DNA of 64,000 nt from JBPCQA01 sp050998615 (GTDB lineage Bacteria; Actinomycetota; Actinomycetes; Propionibacteriales; Nocardioidaceae), in assembly GCA_050998615.1 (NCBI GenBank), contig JBPCQA010000033.1, positions 1 to 64,000 of the forward strand. The letters run 5' to 3'. This document shows positions 34,501 to 43,017 of the stretch, piece by piece; within the stretch, counting starts at the first letter, position 1; every line of letters starts with the position of its first letter. A program made the translations under genes and the position numbers. The notes below the pieces were generated by a model that did no database searches, was not told the DNA's origin, and worked only from the letters and a program-made list of their open reading frames with translations.

Positions 34501-34745
34501 ATGGGTGAACGCGACACTCCACCAGTGTCCGCCAACGGGTGGCCGCGCATCGCGCGCGACTGCGCCACCAGGGTCTGCGGCCGGTACAGATCTGGGTGCC
34601 CGACGTACGGGCACCAGGATTCGCCGCTGAGGCTCACCGTCAGTCCGCGCTGGCGGCCGCGAGCCCACACGAACACGATGATCAAGCATTCGTCGACGCC
34701 GTCTCGTGGTTTGGCAACGAGGGCGCTGACGAGGGGCAGGCGTGA
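34501..34745 (+). pseudogene. DUF3018 (MazE-type) antitoxin with a 5' frameshift and no toxin
   Basis: From 34509 on, the frame reads STSVRQRVAAHRARLRHQG, then LRPVQIWVPDVRAPGFAAEA and ASPHEHDDQAFVDAVSW, the DUF3018 antitoxin pattern. ATG 34501 is in another frame; one indel between about 34508 and 34515 separates the two. GTG 34539 could still start a shortened product. A GTG overlapping the stop (34742) opens MRRA but no MazF/PemK sequence follows, so the toxin gene is gone. It is the only plus-strand gene of the island interior. Confidence 0.6.
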
Positions 34746-34933
34746 GACGCGCGAACGCACTGCCTGACGAGAGAGCACTGGGAACACCCGTCACTCAGGG
34801 TTTGGCCGCCACCGGAGATCTACACCGGCATGCGGCACCGCGCGGGCGATCTCGTCCCTCGGCGCGGCTTTCGCCGGCACGCGTTGTGACGCTATTCGAT
34901 CGTGTGGGCCCGCCCGTCCATGGATGCTGGAAT
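34746..34933. other. Gap after the DUF3018 antitoxin
   Basis: No recognisable gene or toxin remnant in any frame; probably the scar of a lost toxin. Confidence 0.4.
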
Positions 34934-35244
34934 TCACGGTCGATCATAGATGCGATGCGCACCGATCCGGCGCCAGACCACTACCGGCTCCCCAGTGTTA
35001 TCGGCGCTGAGGTGGAAGGTCGCACGGCCATCAGGGGAGTTGAAACTCCCCGTGAGCGTGTAGACGTCCGTTCCGTGCAGTCGGTGAATCCACAACCGCG
35101 TCGGCCATGGCGGGTGCCCGTGAACGAGCCAGCCTCGATGGCCGGTAGGAAGTGGTCGCGGATCGCAGTGGCGAACAACTGCCGATGCGCGGCGGGTAGC
35201 CGGGCGAAGTCGCGCTCGAACGCGGCCGTGGCCCGGTACTTCAC
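34934..35244 (-). pseudogene. RelE/ParE-superfamily toxin with an internal frameshift
   Basis: GTG 35244 opens KYRATAAFERDFARLPAAHR and AIEAGSFTG. After a one-base loss near 35111-35117 (a CCC run) the next frame continues PPWPTRLWIHRL, then DVYTLTGSFNSPDGRATF and VVVWRRIGAHRIYDRP with a stop at 34934. Joined, the two halves form a normal toxin of about 102 aa of the RelE/YoeB fold. As sequenced the product is truncated. It overlaps the AbrB-type antitoxin stop by GTGA. Confidence 0.6.
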
Positions 35245-35557
35245 CCGGCTGGGCCGCCAGCGCCGATCTGGGCCAGGTGCTCGAGGAAGCCCTCACCGGT
35301 GGCGAAGTGCGTAGACCGACCTGCGGCAAGGTCCAAGTCGGCTTCGCGTTCCATCGTTTGCCACTCGGGAGTCCAGAACCACCGCTGGTCGGCGGGGACG
35401 GCCACGTGGGGAACGAGAACGATCTCACCGTCGCGTACGACGATCTCTACCTGCGCGCCGGGTTGGTCGAGCCCGAACTGCCCGCGTACGGCCGCCGGGA
35501 TGGTGACCGTGCCATTTTTCGGTTGAGCTTCCAGGAGTCCAGGATACCGGGATTCAT
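35241..35557 (-). pseudogene. AbrB/SpoVT-type antitoxin, start separated by a frameshift
   Basis: The domain is clear: NGTVTIPAAVRGQFGLDQPG, then QVEIVVRDGEIVLVPH and a C-terminal tail (WFWTPEWQTMEREADLDL). In its own frame no start codon lies near the domain; ATG 35557 opens MNPGILDSWKLNR in the next frame and would join it if the A5 run (T5 at 35515-35519 on the given strand) had six bases. The alternative is a long N-terminal extension from ATG 35678. Partner of the RelE-type gene downstream. Confidence 0.55.
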
Positions 35558-35577
35558 GCCTCAGGCTGTTGTGGCGA

Positions 35578-36072
35578 TCAGTGCTCGGCTTGGTCGCCAG
35601 CTCGTCGCGAGGGTAATGGCCAGCGACGACCGGGTCGACGGTCCCAGTTCCGGGCGAAGTGTTCAATTTCGCGGGCATCCCACACCGGACCGGTTCGCAG
35701 CCGGTACAGCGGATCAGGGAAACCGTCCGTCGACGCGAGCTGGTGGATCCGCTGCCGACTGACACCCAACATTTCGGCTACGTCGGGACTTGACACCAGC
35801 TGGGGCAGCGTGGGCGCTTCGGCTCGCCGTTCGTGCTCCTGGCTACTCACGACGTCCACAGCCTGAGGCTCCCGGTGCACTAGGTCGCGCGCTTGGCCGC
35901 GCGCCACCGTGGCGGCCTTGATCGGGTCGACCCCGTCCTGCCAAAGCGTGATGTCGATGCCGTGGCCAGGAATCCTGGCGGCGCTGCCGTCAAGAGGCTC
36001 CAACTGCTCACCAAGCGTGGTCAGCGCGTCCTCGTCGAGTGTCATGTCGTAGCTGAACGTGACAACCCACAT
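35578..36072 (-). CDS. DNA-binding protein with an AlpA/MerR-like helix-turn-helix
   Basis: 164 aa. The N-terminal 70 residues (MWVVTFSYDMTLDEDALTTL onward) form an unrecognised alpha/beta domain. Residues about 92-140 form the HTH: SSPDVAEMLGVSRQRIHQLA, then FPDPLYRLRTGPVWDAREIE, as in excisionase-like or AlpA regulators. ATG 36072 follows GGGAAGGAGTGACGC, so it is coupled to the gene upstream. May be the antitoxin or regulator partner of that gene. Confidence 0.65.
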   Translation of the reverse strand: MWVVTFSYDMTLDEDALTTLGEQLEPLDGSAARIPGHGIDITLWQDGVDPIKAATVARGQARDLVHREPQAVDVVSSQEHERRAEAPTLPQLVSSPDVAEMLGVSRQRIHQLASTDGFPDPLYRLRTGPVWDAREIEHFARNWDRRPGRRWPLPSRRAGDQAEH

Positions 36073-36365
36073 GCGTCACTCCTTCCCGCGCCGTGCTCGA
36101 CGCTTCTTCTTGCTGGGCGCGGGACTTGAAGACCGGCCTTACGCAGGGCGACCTTGAGGTCGGCCCTACGTCGTTGCGGGTGGCTTGGCGTTGCGGGGTA
36201 GTCCGCCACGTGGTGACCGTCGGGATCGTAGAAGTGGGTGTAACCCTTGGCGTCGTCAGTCACGGTCCAGCCTTGAGTCGACGCCCAGGCAGCCCAGTTC
36301 TGATTTCGCGATTCATCGTTCACTTGCGTTTGCGAGATGTCAAGAATTACTGGCGGATGTGTCAC
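36042..36365 (-). pseudogene. HicA-like small protein with a frameshifted tail
   Basis: GTG 36365; the core WAAWASTQGWTVTDDAKGYT, then HFYDPDGHHVADYPATPS and LKVALRKAGLQVP resembles HicA-type double-stranded-RNA-fold toxins (GW...H-F-PDG...P-TP...LR-AGL). After QVP the frame turns into unlikely sequence, while the next frame gives a natural basic tail PAPSKKKRRARRGKE and a stop six bases before the next gene's ATG, with the ribosome site inside it. One base seems lost in the CCC run near 36125. HicA kinship is tentative. Confidence 0.45.
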
Positions 36366-36594
36366 GCGCGTCGCGTCCCCGCAATCCTGCCTGCGCCAAT
36401 CTCTGCGCAGGGTCCCGATGCGCCACCCTGTGGACAGACGTCAGAGCGTCTCGAAGAAGTCCTCGTCCAATTGGTGGAGCACTGCGGTGCTCTCCACATT
36501 CAGTCGAAGGAGTACGAGACTCACGGTCAGGCCAGATGCTCGGTCCCTTGCGGGCGCTCCGTTGAGCAGATTGGCGACCCGAGCGCTCTTTCGC
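36366..36594. other. Gap between the TM protein and HicA-like genes
   Basis: A minus-strand frame (36441-36701, 86 codons) overlaps the end of the TM-protein gene and has a protein-like end (LLRLNVESTAVLHQLDEDFF), but there is no ribosome site or known family. Left unassigned. Confidence 0.3.
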
Positions 36595-37209
36595 TCAGAT
36601 TGTGTACGTCGCCCCTTGTGAAGCGGCTCGTGGAGGCTGCTCCTCAAGATGACCGTCTCCAAACCTGCGCCACAGTGATCCGTTGCGATCTCGGAATTCA
36701 ACCCAGTCCACGAGCAAATTGAAACGGTCTTCGTGCCATGCTCGAGCTATCTCCGTAGGTGTGCCTCGAAACGATTTAGGCACGGAGAATTCGCTGGTGC
36801 CTGGAGGTAACACGCCGACTTGACGCCACAACAGAGGTGTGTCTCGAAAGTGCTCGGGGCTCGGATGGAATCCGGCGGGCAGTTGCAACGAGACCTCGTA
36901 GATGCAATCTTCACTCCCGTTGCGGATGAATAGTCGAGAGGTAGGTAGGTCGTCCCAATAGCTTATTGGGCGGGACTCCGAGGGCGCTTCCGCAGCATCG
37001 GCGTATTCGCGTGGCACTGCCTCGGGAGGCCCGACGTTGTCCGTCCACCAGGTCACCAGACCTGCCTGAGCCCGCTTCGTCTGCTCACGCTGTGCATCGG
37101 CAATAGACCGGGACCGATAAACCTCCGAGATGAGAATGGCAACCGCCGTCACGGCGGCCAACATCGATCCGATGCCGCCGATCCACTCCGGCACGGAGGG
37201 CGCGGACAT
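36595..37209 (-). CDS. One-TM hypothetical protein inside the restriction island
   Basis: 204 aa from ATG 37209 (TTG 37239 adds 10). One N-terminal membrane helix (WIGGIGSMLAAVTAVAILI), a charged linker (SRSIADAQREQTKRAQAG), then a soluble, probably beta-rich cytoplasmic domain with NGSEDCIYEVSLQLPAGF and LLVDWVEFRDRNGSLWRRFG. Family not recognised. It follows hsdS by 67 nt on the same strand, so it may be transcribed with hsdR-hsdS and is a candidate accessory of the defence locus. Confidence 0.6.
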   Translation of the reverse strand: MSAPSVPEWIGGIGSMLAAVTAVAILISEVYRSRSIADAQREQTKRAQAGLVTWWTDNVGPPEAVPREYADAAEAPSESRPISYWDDLPTSRLFIRNGSEDCIYEVSLQLPAGFHPSPEHFRDTPLLWRQVGVLPPGTSEFSVPKSFRGTPTEIARAWHEDRFNLLVDWVEFRDRNGSLWRRFGDGHLEEQPPRAASQGATYTI

Positions 37210-37276
37210 GAGAAGCACGTCCACCGAAGTAGGTTGCAACCCGTCACCTTTCGGTCGACTTGGATCTCTTATGCTG

Positions 37277-38581
37277 TCAGAGCCGGCCGGAGAACGCAGC
37301 GTTGAGCAATGACCGTTTTAGGCCACTTGTTTTCGCTTCATTCGCGCTGACCTCGCTCCGAATGAGGCGGCAAGCTGCGGTCACAGAGTCGATCGCTTGG
37401 ATCACGCCTGTCTGCTCGTCCTGCGGAGGCAGCGGGATGGGCATCAAGCGAATCCTGGTGAGGCTGATCGACGCAAGATTCACACTCTGCTTACCGTTGC
37501 GCTCACACCACGGGCCACCCATTGTGTTCGCCGCCCATGAAACGATGCGCGGATCAACCCCTCCATCTCGAACGCGAGCGCGAAACACGTGGTTTTGGTG
37601 GATGCAGTTCGCGATCTGATCCTCCCAGATCCATCCTCTACCGAGCTTGTCTCTGTCTCCCCCCTCGTTGAGCAGGAGATCTCCAGCGCGGAGTCGGAGG
37701 GCAGCGGACTTGGCGGAAGGGACTCGTATCGAGGTTACCCGTGACAAGTCAAGGCGGCCACGCTGCACATTGGCGACTCGAAGGTACGGTACTTCTACGA
37801 GATCCGCGGCTGATTGTTTCTTGACGTCCTTAGTCACTCCACCGACGACCTCGCTGATGTCTCCCAGTCGAGTCCATTGCCAACCCCGTGGTAGCGCGAG
37901 CGTGGCTAGCTCTCCGTCAGCGACCCCCACCGGTTGAAGGAAGACATCGCGCGGTTGCTCGGTGTTGTCACGGGCCGTGAGGGCAGACCGGACGGCCTGA
38001 GCTTCCAGGCTTGTCACGCGCCTCGACGCGCCCTTGAGCAATGCTTCGGCGGCGTTGAGGCGGGAGAGGTGGTCTTCGAGGATCTCGACGATGCGCCATT
38101 GCTCAGCCAACGGAGGCACCGGCAGCTGCGCTTCAAGGAATCGCGGAATCTCGAGCGAGGCGACCGTCGTGCCGGCCTTGCGCGTGTGGTCGAGCAACGA
38201 GCGTTCGAGGTATCGAAGCCCCCAAGCGATCCACTTCGGCTCGATGTCTTCCCGGGGAGCCACGGCCTTCATGTCTTGGTTCAAGGTTGTCTCGAATGGC
38301 ACGAAAGCGACCGGAATCGTGCGTTCGAGGATTCCCGATCGCACGACTACAGCCACCGAACCGGCGGGCACCAGACGCGCGGACGAGCCTGTCACAGCTG
38401 GCCGGGTGATGTGGTCCTTGGTCCCTTGTATGACGTGCGGCCCCATGTCTTTCGGGGACAGCCAAGGGATCTCTCCGTCGATCCAAAACTCGCGCCGGTT
38501 CTTTGCAGGTGTGCCGCCGCCATACCAGGTCCCGAGGTCACGAAACCGGACCAGCCGCCATCCATCTGGCAGATGGCTCAT
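37277..38581 (-). CDS. hsdS: Type I restriction-modification specificity subunit (HsdS)
   Basis: 434 aa with two target-recognition domains, each ending in a conserved helix: LPVPPLAEQWRIVEILEDHL near residue 175 and IPLPPQDEQTGVIQAIDSV near 390, the classical EQ..I repeats. The openings (LPDGWRLVRFRDLGTWYGGG and LPRGWQWTRLGDISEVVGG) are also paired. Sets the bipartite DNA site for both methylation and cutting. ATG 38581 overlaps the hsdR stop (ATGA). Intact, so the modification half of the system could still work with HsdM. Confidence 0.92.
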   Translation of the reverse strand: MSHLPDGWRLVRFRDLGTWYGGGTPAKNRREFWIDGEIPWLSPKDMGPHVIQGTKDHITRPAVTGSSARLVPAGSVAVVVRSGILERTIPVAFVPFETTLNQDMKAVAPREDIEPKWIAWGLRYLERSLLDHTRKAGTTVASLEIPRFLEAQLPVPPLAEQWRIVEILEDHLSRLNAAEALLKGASRRVTSLEAQAVRSALTARDNTEQPRDVFLQPVGVADGELATLALPRGWQWTRLGDISEVVGGVTKDVKKQSAADLVEVPYLRVANVQRGRLDLSRVTSIRVPSAKSAALRLRAGDLLLNEGGDRDKLGRGWIWEDQIANCIHQNHVFRARVRDGGVDPRIVSWAANTMGGPWCERNGKQSVNLASISLTRIRLMPIPLPPQDEQTGVIQAIDSVTAACRLIRSEVSANEAKTSGLKRSLLNAAFSGRL

Positions 38582-41376
38582 GCGGGGAGCTCGGCGTTGA
38601 GTTCGTCGAGGTACGTGGCCACGTCGCCGCCGAGGTCACGCAGGGCGCCGTCGACGCCGCCGCGTTCGGCGAAGGGGGCGTTGTCGAGGTCGTCGGGACT
38701 GACGCCGGCGGAGGTGGCGATGACGTCGGCGATCCGGTCGAGCCACCAGCGCTGCTGGTCGCTGAACTGCGCGCCGGCCTGGGTCTGCTGGGCCAGCCAC
38801 CCGGCGTACCGTTCTCGCACCTTGGCGGCGTACGGCACGAGCCGATCGTCCTCACCGAGGGTGAACCTGACCAACGACACCAGATCGGTGACGGTGTGCC
38901 GGTCTGAGTGGGTCACCCGGTCGGCCTCGATCACCTCGTAGGCCTGCCAGATCACGTCCGGAGTCCAGTTGTGCGGCGGGCGCCGGATCCGCTCGGCCAG
39001 GTCGCGCAGCTCGGCGTACGGGATCGAGCCGCTGCTTGGCCGGGAGTAGAGCACATTTAGAGCGGTGATCTCGTCGCGGTGCTGCTCGACGTACTCGCTC
39101 CACGACTCCACCACCGAACGCGCCCGGCCGGTGTCGACGACACCGTGCGCATCGAGCAGGACGTCGCGGCTCACCTCGTCGATGACCTGGTCATGCTTGG
39201 CGCGCAGCTCGAGAATCCGGCCGCGCAGGTCGGGATTGGCCGCGAGGGGATGCACCGCGTCGTCAAGGAGCGTCTGCAAGGCGACGGCGGTGTCGAGTAC
39301 GCCGTCCACGAGCGGGGCAGCGGTCAGCGCCTTGGCCTGCTCGTCCGGGTCGACGGCGGCGACCAGGCCCTGCACGATGTCACGCACCGGTCGTCCCGCG
39401 GCGACGTCGAGCTCCGCGCGCTCGGCGGGAGAGAGGTCCAGCTCGAGCTTGGCGAGCCGGGATGCCAACGTGGCGGTCTCGTCCTCGGTGAGGGTCAGCG
39501 CGGCAGCCCGCTCGAGCAGCTTGCGCAACGAGATCCAGTGGTTGCGCTCCAACGGCGCCGCATCGACGTAGTCGTGCTCGGTGACGCCGATCGCGTCGAC
39601 GATCACGAACCGCTCCTTGGTCAGCGCGTCCGGTGTGACCGCCTGGAAGTCGTTGGGCTCGATGGTGCGGGCGCCGCGGCCCTTCATCTGCTCGAAGTAG
39701 GAGCCGGAGCGCACGTCGCGCATGAAGAACACGCACTCCAGCGGCTTCACGTCGGTGCCGGTGGCGATCATGTCGACGGTGACGGCGATGCGCAGGTTGG
39801 GCGACGTGCGGAATGCCTGCAGCAGCTCCTTGGGGCTGGCTCCGGTCGTCTTGTAGGTGATCTTCGCGGCGAAGTCGTTGCCCTTGCCGAACACCTCCCG
39901 CGCGGTGGTGACCACCTCCTCGGCGTGATTGTCGTCCTTGCAGAAGACCAGTGTCTTCGGCACGGTCGAGCGGCCGGGGAAGATCTCGGTGAAGACTCGG
40001 TCGCGGAACGTCTCCAGCACCAGCCGGATCTGGTCACGCGACGTGACCGCCCGGTCGAGTTGACTGGGGCTGTAGGCCAGGTCGTCCTCCAGCGTCTCGT
40101 AGCGCTGCATCCGGGTCCGCCGGTCGACCTTGGGCACCACCGTGCCCGCCTCGATGCTGGAGCCCTCGGCGGTGACCTGGGTGTTGATCCGGTAGACATC
40201 GAAGTCGACATTGACGTTGTCGGCAACAGATTGGGCGTAGGTGTATTCGGAGACGAGATTCTGCTGGAAGAAACCGAACGTCTGCTTCACCGGTGTCGCG
40301 GTCAGCCCGACGATGTGAGCGTCGAAGTATTCCAGCACGCCTCGCCACACGCCGTAGATCGACCGGTGCGCCTCGTCCACGATCACCAGGTCGAAGGCTT
40401 CCGGTGGCATTTGCGGGTTGTACGACGCTTCAACCGGCCGGTCGGGTGTGTAGCCGTCGAGGTTCGGTCGTCGATGTCGGCGACCTGCTCACCGCGCAGC
40501 GCGGCGTACACGCGTTGGATCGTGGAGATCACCACCGCCGACGAGCCGACCATGCCGGCGCCGGTGAGCTTGTCGACGTTGTAGAGCTCGGTGAACCGGC
40601 GCCCGTCGTCGGGTGCCGCGTAGTTCTGGAACTCGCGCAGCGTCTGATCTGCGAGGTTGTTGCGGTCGACGAGGAACAGGATCCGCCGGAAGCCGCCGTG
40701 CTTCAGCAGCCGATAGCACTCGGTGACGGCCGCGAACGTCTTGCCGGCACCGGTGGCCATCTGCACCAGCGACCGGCTGAACCGCTGCTCGGCAAGCGAC
40801 CTCTCGACCGCGGTGATCGCGTCGATCTGGGCGGGCCGCAGCCCGTCGGTGACCAGGTCGGGCATGGCACGGACCTTGCCGCGCCAGGTCGCGGCGGCCG
40901 GATCGTCCTCGGCGTCGCGCAGGATGCGCGCCAGCGTTGCCGGCTTCGGGAAGTTGAAGACGCGCCGAGCTCGCGGCCCCGGGGTCATGGCCGTTAGTGA
41001 AATGGGTCTCCGACCCCGATGCCTCGAACACGAACGGCAGCCGACCGTCGACGGTCAACGCCTTCAGGCGTACGTCGGCCGGCAGCCCTTCGGCGTACAT
41101 CGCCGACTGCCACTCCACTCCGGACAACGGGGTGCCCTCGGGCTTGGCCTCGATCACGCCGACCGCGCGCCGGTCGACGTACAGCAGGTAGTCGGCCCGG
41201 CCGTGCCCGGTGGCCATGATCGCCTCTCGGACGGCTACCCCGTCGGCGGCGAACAGGTTCAGCCCCTTGCGGTCCTGCACAGCCCAGCCGGCATCGCGCA
41301 ACTGGCGGTCGATGAGCACCCGTGCGCGCTGCTCGGCCGCCAGTCGCTGGCTGTCCCCTTCCTCACCCATGGTCAT
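38578..41376 (-). pseudogene. hsdR: Type I restriction endonuclease HsdR, broken by two frameshifts
   Basis: Three overlapping frames together make one HsdR of about 930 aa. Frame one (41376 to about 40985) holds the nuclease: GRADYLLYVDRRAVGVIEAK (D...ExK). It breaks at CCCCGGGG (40977-40984), where one extra base shifts the reading. Frame two (to about 40464) holds Walker A QMATGAGKTFAAV. A one-base loss near 40464 moves to frame three, which has VDEAHRSIYGVW, GLTATP and the rest of the helicase. No other stops occur, so either the gene was broken recently or the two indels are sequence errors. As read, restriction should be lost. Confidence 0.8.
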
Positions 41377-41389
41377 CGGTCATGCTAGG

Positions 41390-41600
41390 CCATTCAGCGC
41401 GGTTGAGGAGGCCGCTTTCACGTGTGCATCGGACAGCCGCTGACGGTGTTGAGGAGACCGCTTTGCGGCCGTCTCGAAACTCCTCCTGCCGTGCTGTTTC
41501 GAGACGCTCGCTGTCGGTCGCTTTTCACCGGGTTGACCGCCCGCTCCTCACCGGGTTGGCCGCCCGCTGGCGGCGGGGTTGGTCAACGCGGCATAGTGGA
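41390..41600. repeat. Cluster of degraded extragenic palindromes
   Basis: Between hsdR and the transaminase there is no gene; the space is filled with pieces of the dispersed palindrome: GGTTGAGGAGGCCGCTTT (41401), GTTGAGGAGACCGCTTTGCG then GCCGTCTCGAAAC (about 41448-41480), GTTTCGAGACGCTCGCTG (41497), and two near-identical ACCGGGTTG(A/G)CCGCCCGCT units (41537, 41559). Confidence 0.65.
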
Positions 41601-41673
41601 AGTTGCCGTCGGGGATTGGGTCGCCGCGTCCCGGCACGGTCCGCAGCCACCACGACGCCTCAGGGAGACAGCG

Positions 41674-43017
41674 ATGTCGAGCAACCAGCCGACCACCAGC
41701 GGCCACGCCGGGACTGGTGGCGACGATCTGTTGTCCCGGCACCGTGCGGTGCTGCCGTCATGGTTGGCGCTGTATTACGAGGAGCCGATCGAGCTCGTCT
41801 CGGCATCGGGCCGGCATGTCACCGATGGCACCGGCCGGTCGTACCTGGACTTCTTCGGCGGCATCCTGACCAACGCGGTCGGCTACGACATCGCCGAGAT
41901 TTCCGACGCGATCCGTCGGCAGGTCGACACCGGCGTACTGCACACCTCCACGTTGTATCTGATCCGTCAGCAGGTGGAGCTTGCCGAGCGGATCGCCACT
42001 TTGTCGGGGATACCCGATGCGCGGGTGTTCTTCACGAGCAGCGGCAGCGAGGCGAACGAGGCGGCTTTGTTGCTGGCGACCCAGGCGCGCCGGTCCAACC
42101 AGGTGTTGGCGTTGCGCAACTCCTATCACGGTCGTTCGTTCGGGACGGTTGCGATGACCGGCAATCGGGGCTGGTCGGCGTCGAGTCTGAGCCCAGTGAC
42201 GGTGCATTACGTGCACGGCGGCTATCCCTACCGCAGTCCGTTTCGCGACCTTCCGGACGCCGACTACATCGCTGCCTGTGTGGATGATCTGCGCAACGTG
42301 ATCGAGACGATGACCGCTGGTGATGTGGCCTGCATGGTCGCCGAGCCGATCCAGGGTGTCGGCGGCTTCGCGACACCGCCGGACGGGTTGTTCACGGCGT
42401 TCAAGGGGGTGCTCGACGAGTACGGCATCTTGTTCGTCTCCGACGAGGTGCAGACCGGGTGGGGACGCACTGGAGAGCACTTCTGGGGCATCGAGGCGCA
42501 CGGGATCACCCCGGATGCCATGACGTTCGCCAAGGGGCTCGGCAACGGCCTGGCGATCGGCGGGGTAGTGGCCCGAGCCGAGCTGATGAACTGCTTGACG
42601 GCCAACTCGATCTCGACATTCGGTGGCAACCCGGTGTCGACCGCCGGTGCCATAGCCGCGCTGGACTACGTGCTCGACCACGACCTTCAGTCCAACGCTG
42701 CCCGCCAGGGCGAGCGGTTGCTAACCGGTTTGCGGGTGCTGCAGGACAAGCACGAGATCATCGGTGACGTGCGAGGTAAGGGGCTGATGATCGGTGTCGA
42801 GCTGGTCGAGCCGGGAGGTCGAGACCCGTCTCCGCGAACCGCGGGCGCGGTCCTCGAGGCGGCCCGCTCCGGGGGCTTGCTGGTCGGCAAGGGCGGCCTG
42901 TATGGCAACGTGATCCGGCTGGCTCCGCCGATGACCTTGACCGACACCGAGACCGATGACGGACTGAGCATGCTCGAGCAGGCCATTGCCCACGCAGATG
43001 AGGAGCCGACCCGATGA
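41674..43017 (+). CDS. Class III aminotransferase (beta-alanine/GABA type)
   Basis: 447 aa, PLP-dependent fold type I. Markers: FFTSSGSEANEAALLLA, NSYHGRSFG, the phosphate/Asp region ILFVSDEVQTGWGRTG, and the Schiff-base Lys in TFAKGLGNGLAIGG. ATG 41674 has GGGAG 6 nt upstream; the open frame before it is repeat-derived. Overlaps mmsA by ATGA. Transamination of beta-alanine or beta-aminoisobutyrate to a semialdehyde used by the next enzyme is the best fit; the amino donor is inferred from context. Confidence 0.85.
   Translation: MSSNQPTTSGHAGTGGDDLLSRHRAVLPSWLALYYEEPIELVSASGRHVTDGTGRSYLDFFGGILTNAVGYDIAEISDAIRRQVDTGVLHTSTLYLIRQQVELAERIATLSGIPDARVFFTSSGSEANEAALLLATQARRSNQVLALRNSYHGRSFGTVAMTGNRGWSASSLSPVTVHYVHGGYPYRSPFRDLPDADYIAACVDDLRNVIETMTAGDVACMVAEPIQGVGGFATPPDGLFTAFKGVLDEYGILFVSDEVQTGWGRTGEHFWGIEAHGITPDAMTFAKGLGNGLAIGGVVARAELMNCLTANSISTFGGNPVSTAGAIAALDYVLDHDLQSNAARQGERLLTGLRVLQDKHEIIGDVRGKGLMIGVELVEPGGRDPSPRTAGAVLEAARSGGLLVGKGGLYGNVIRLAPPMTLTDTETDDGLSMLEQAIAHADEEPTR

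Noticed and set aside
33500..37240. Prophage or integrative element
   Set aside because: No integrase, tRNA attachment site, terminase or structural gene was found; the content is small toxin-antitoxin and regulatory genes only.
39079..40584. 501-codon plus-strand open frame opposite hsdR
   Set aside because: Exactly antisense to the conserved helicase domains of HsdR, Val/Gly/Arg-rich, without recognisable domains.
40464..40988. Programmed frameshifting as the explanation for the hsdR breaks
   Set aside because: No slippery heptamer with a downstream structure was seen, two opposite shifts would be needed, and neighbouring genes show similar indels; decay or sequence error is simpler.
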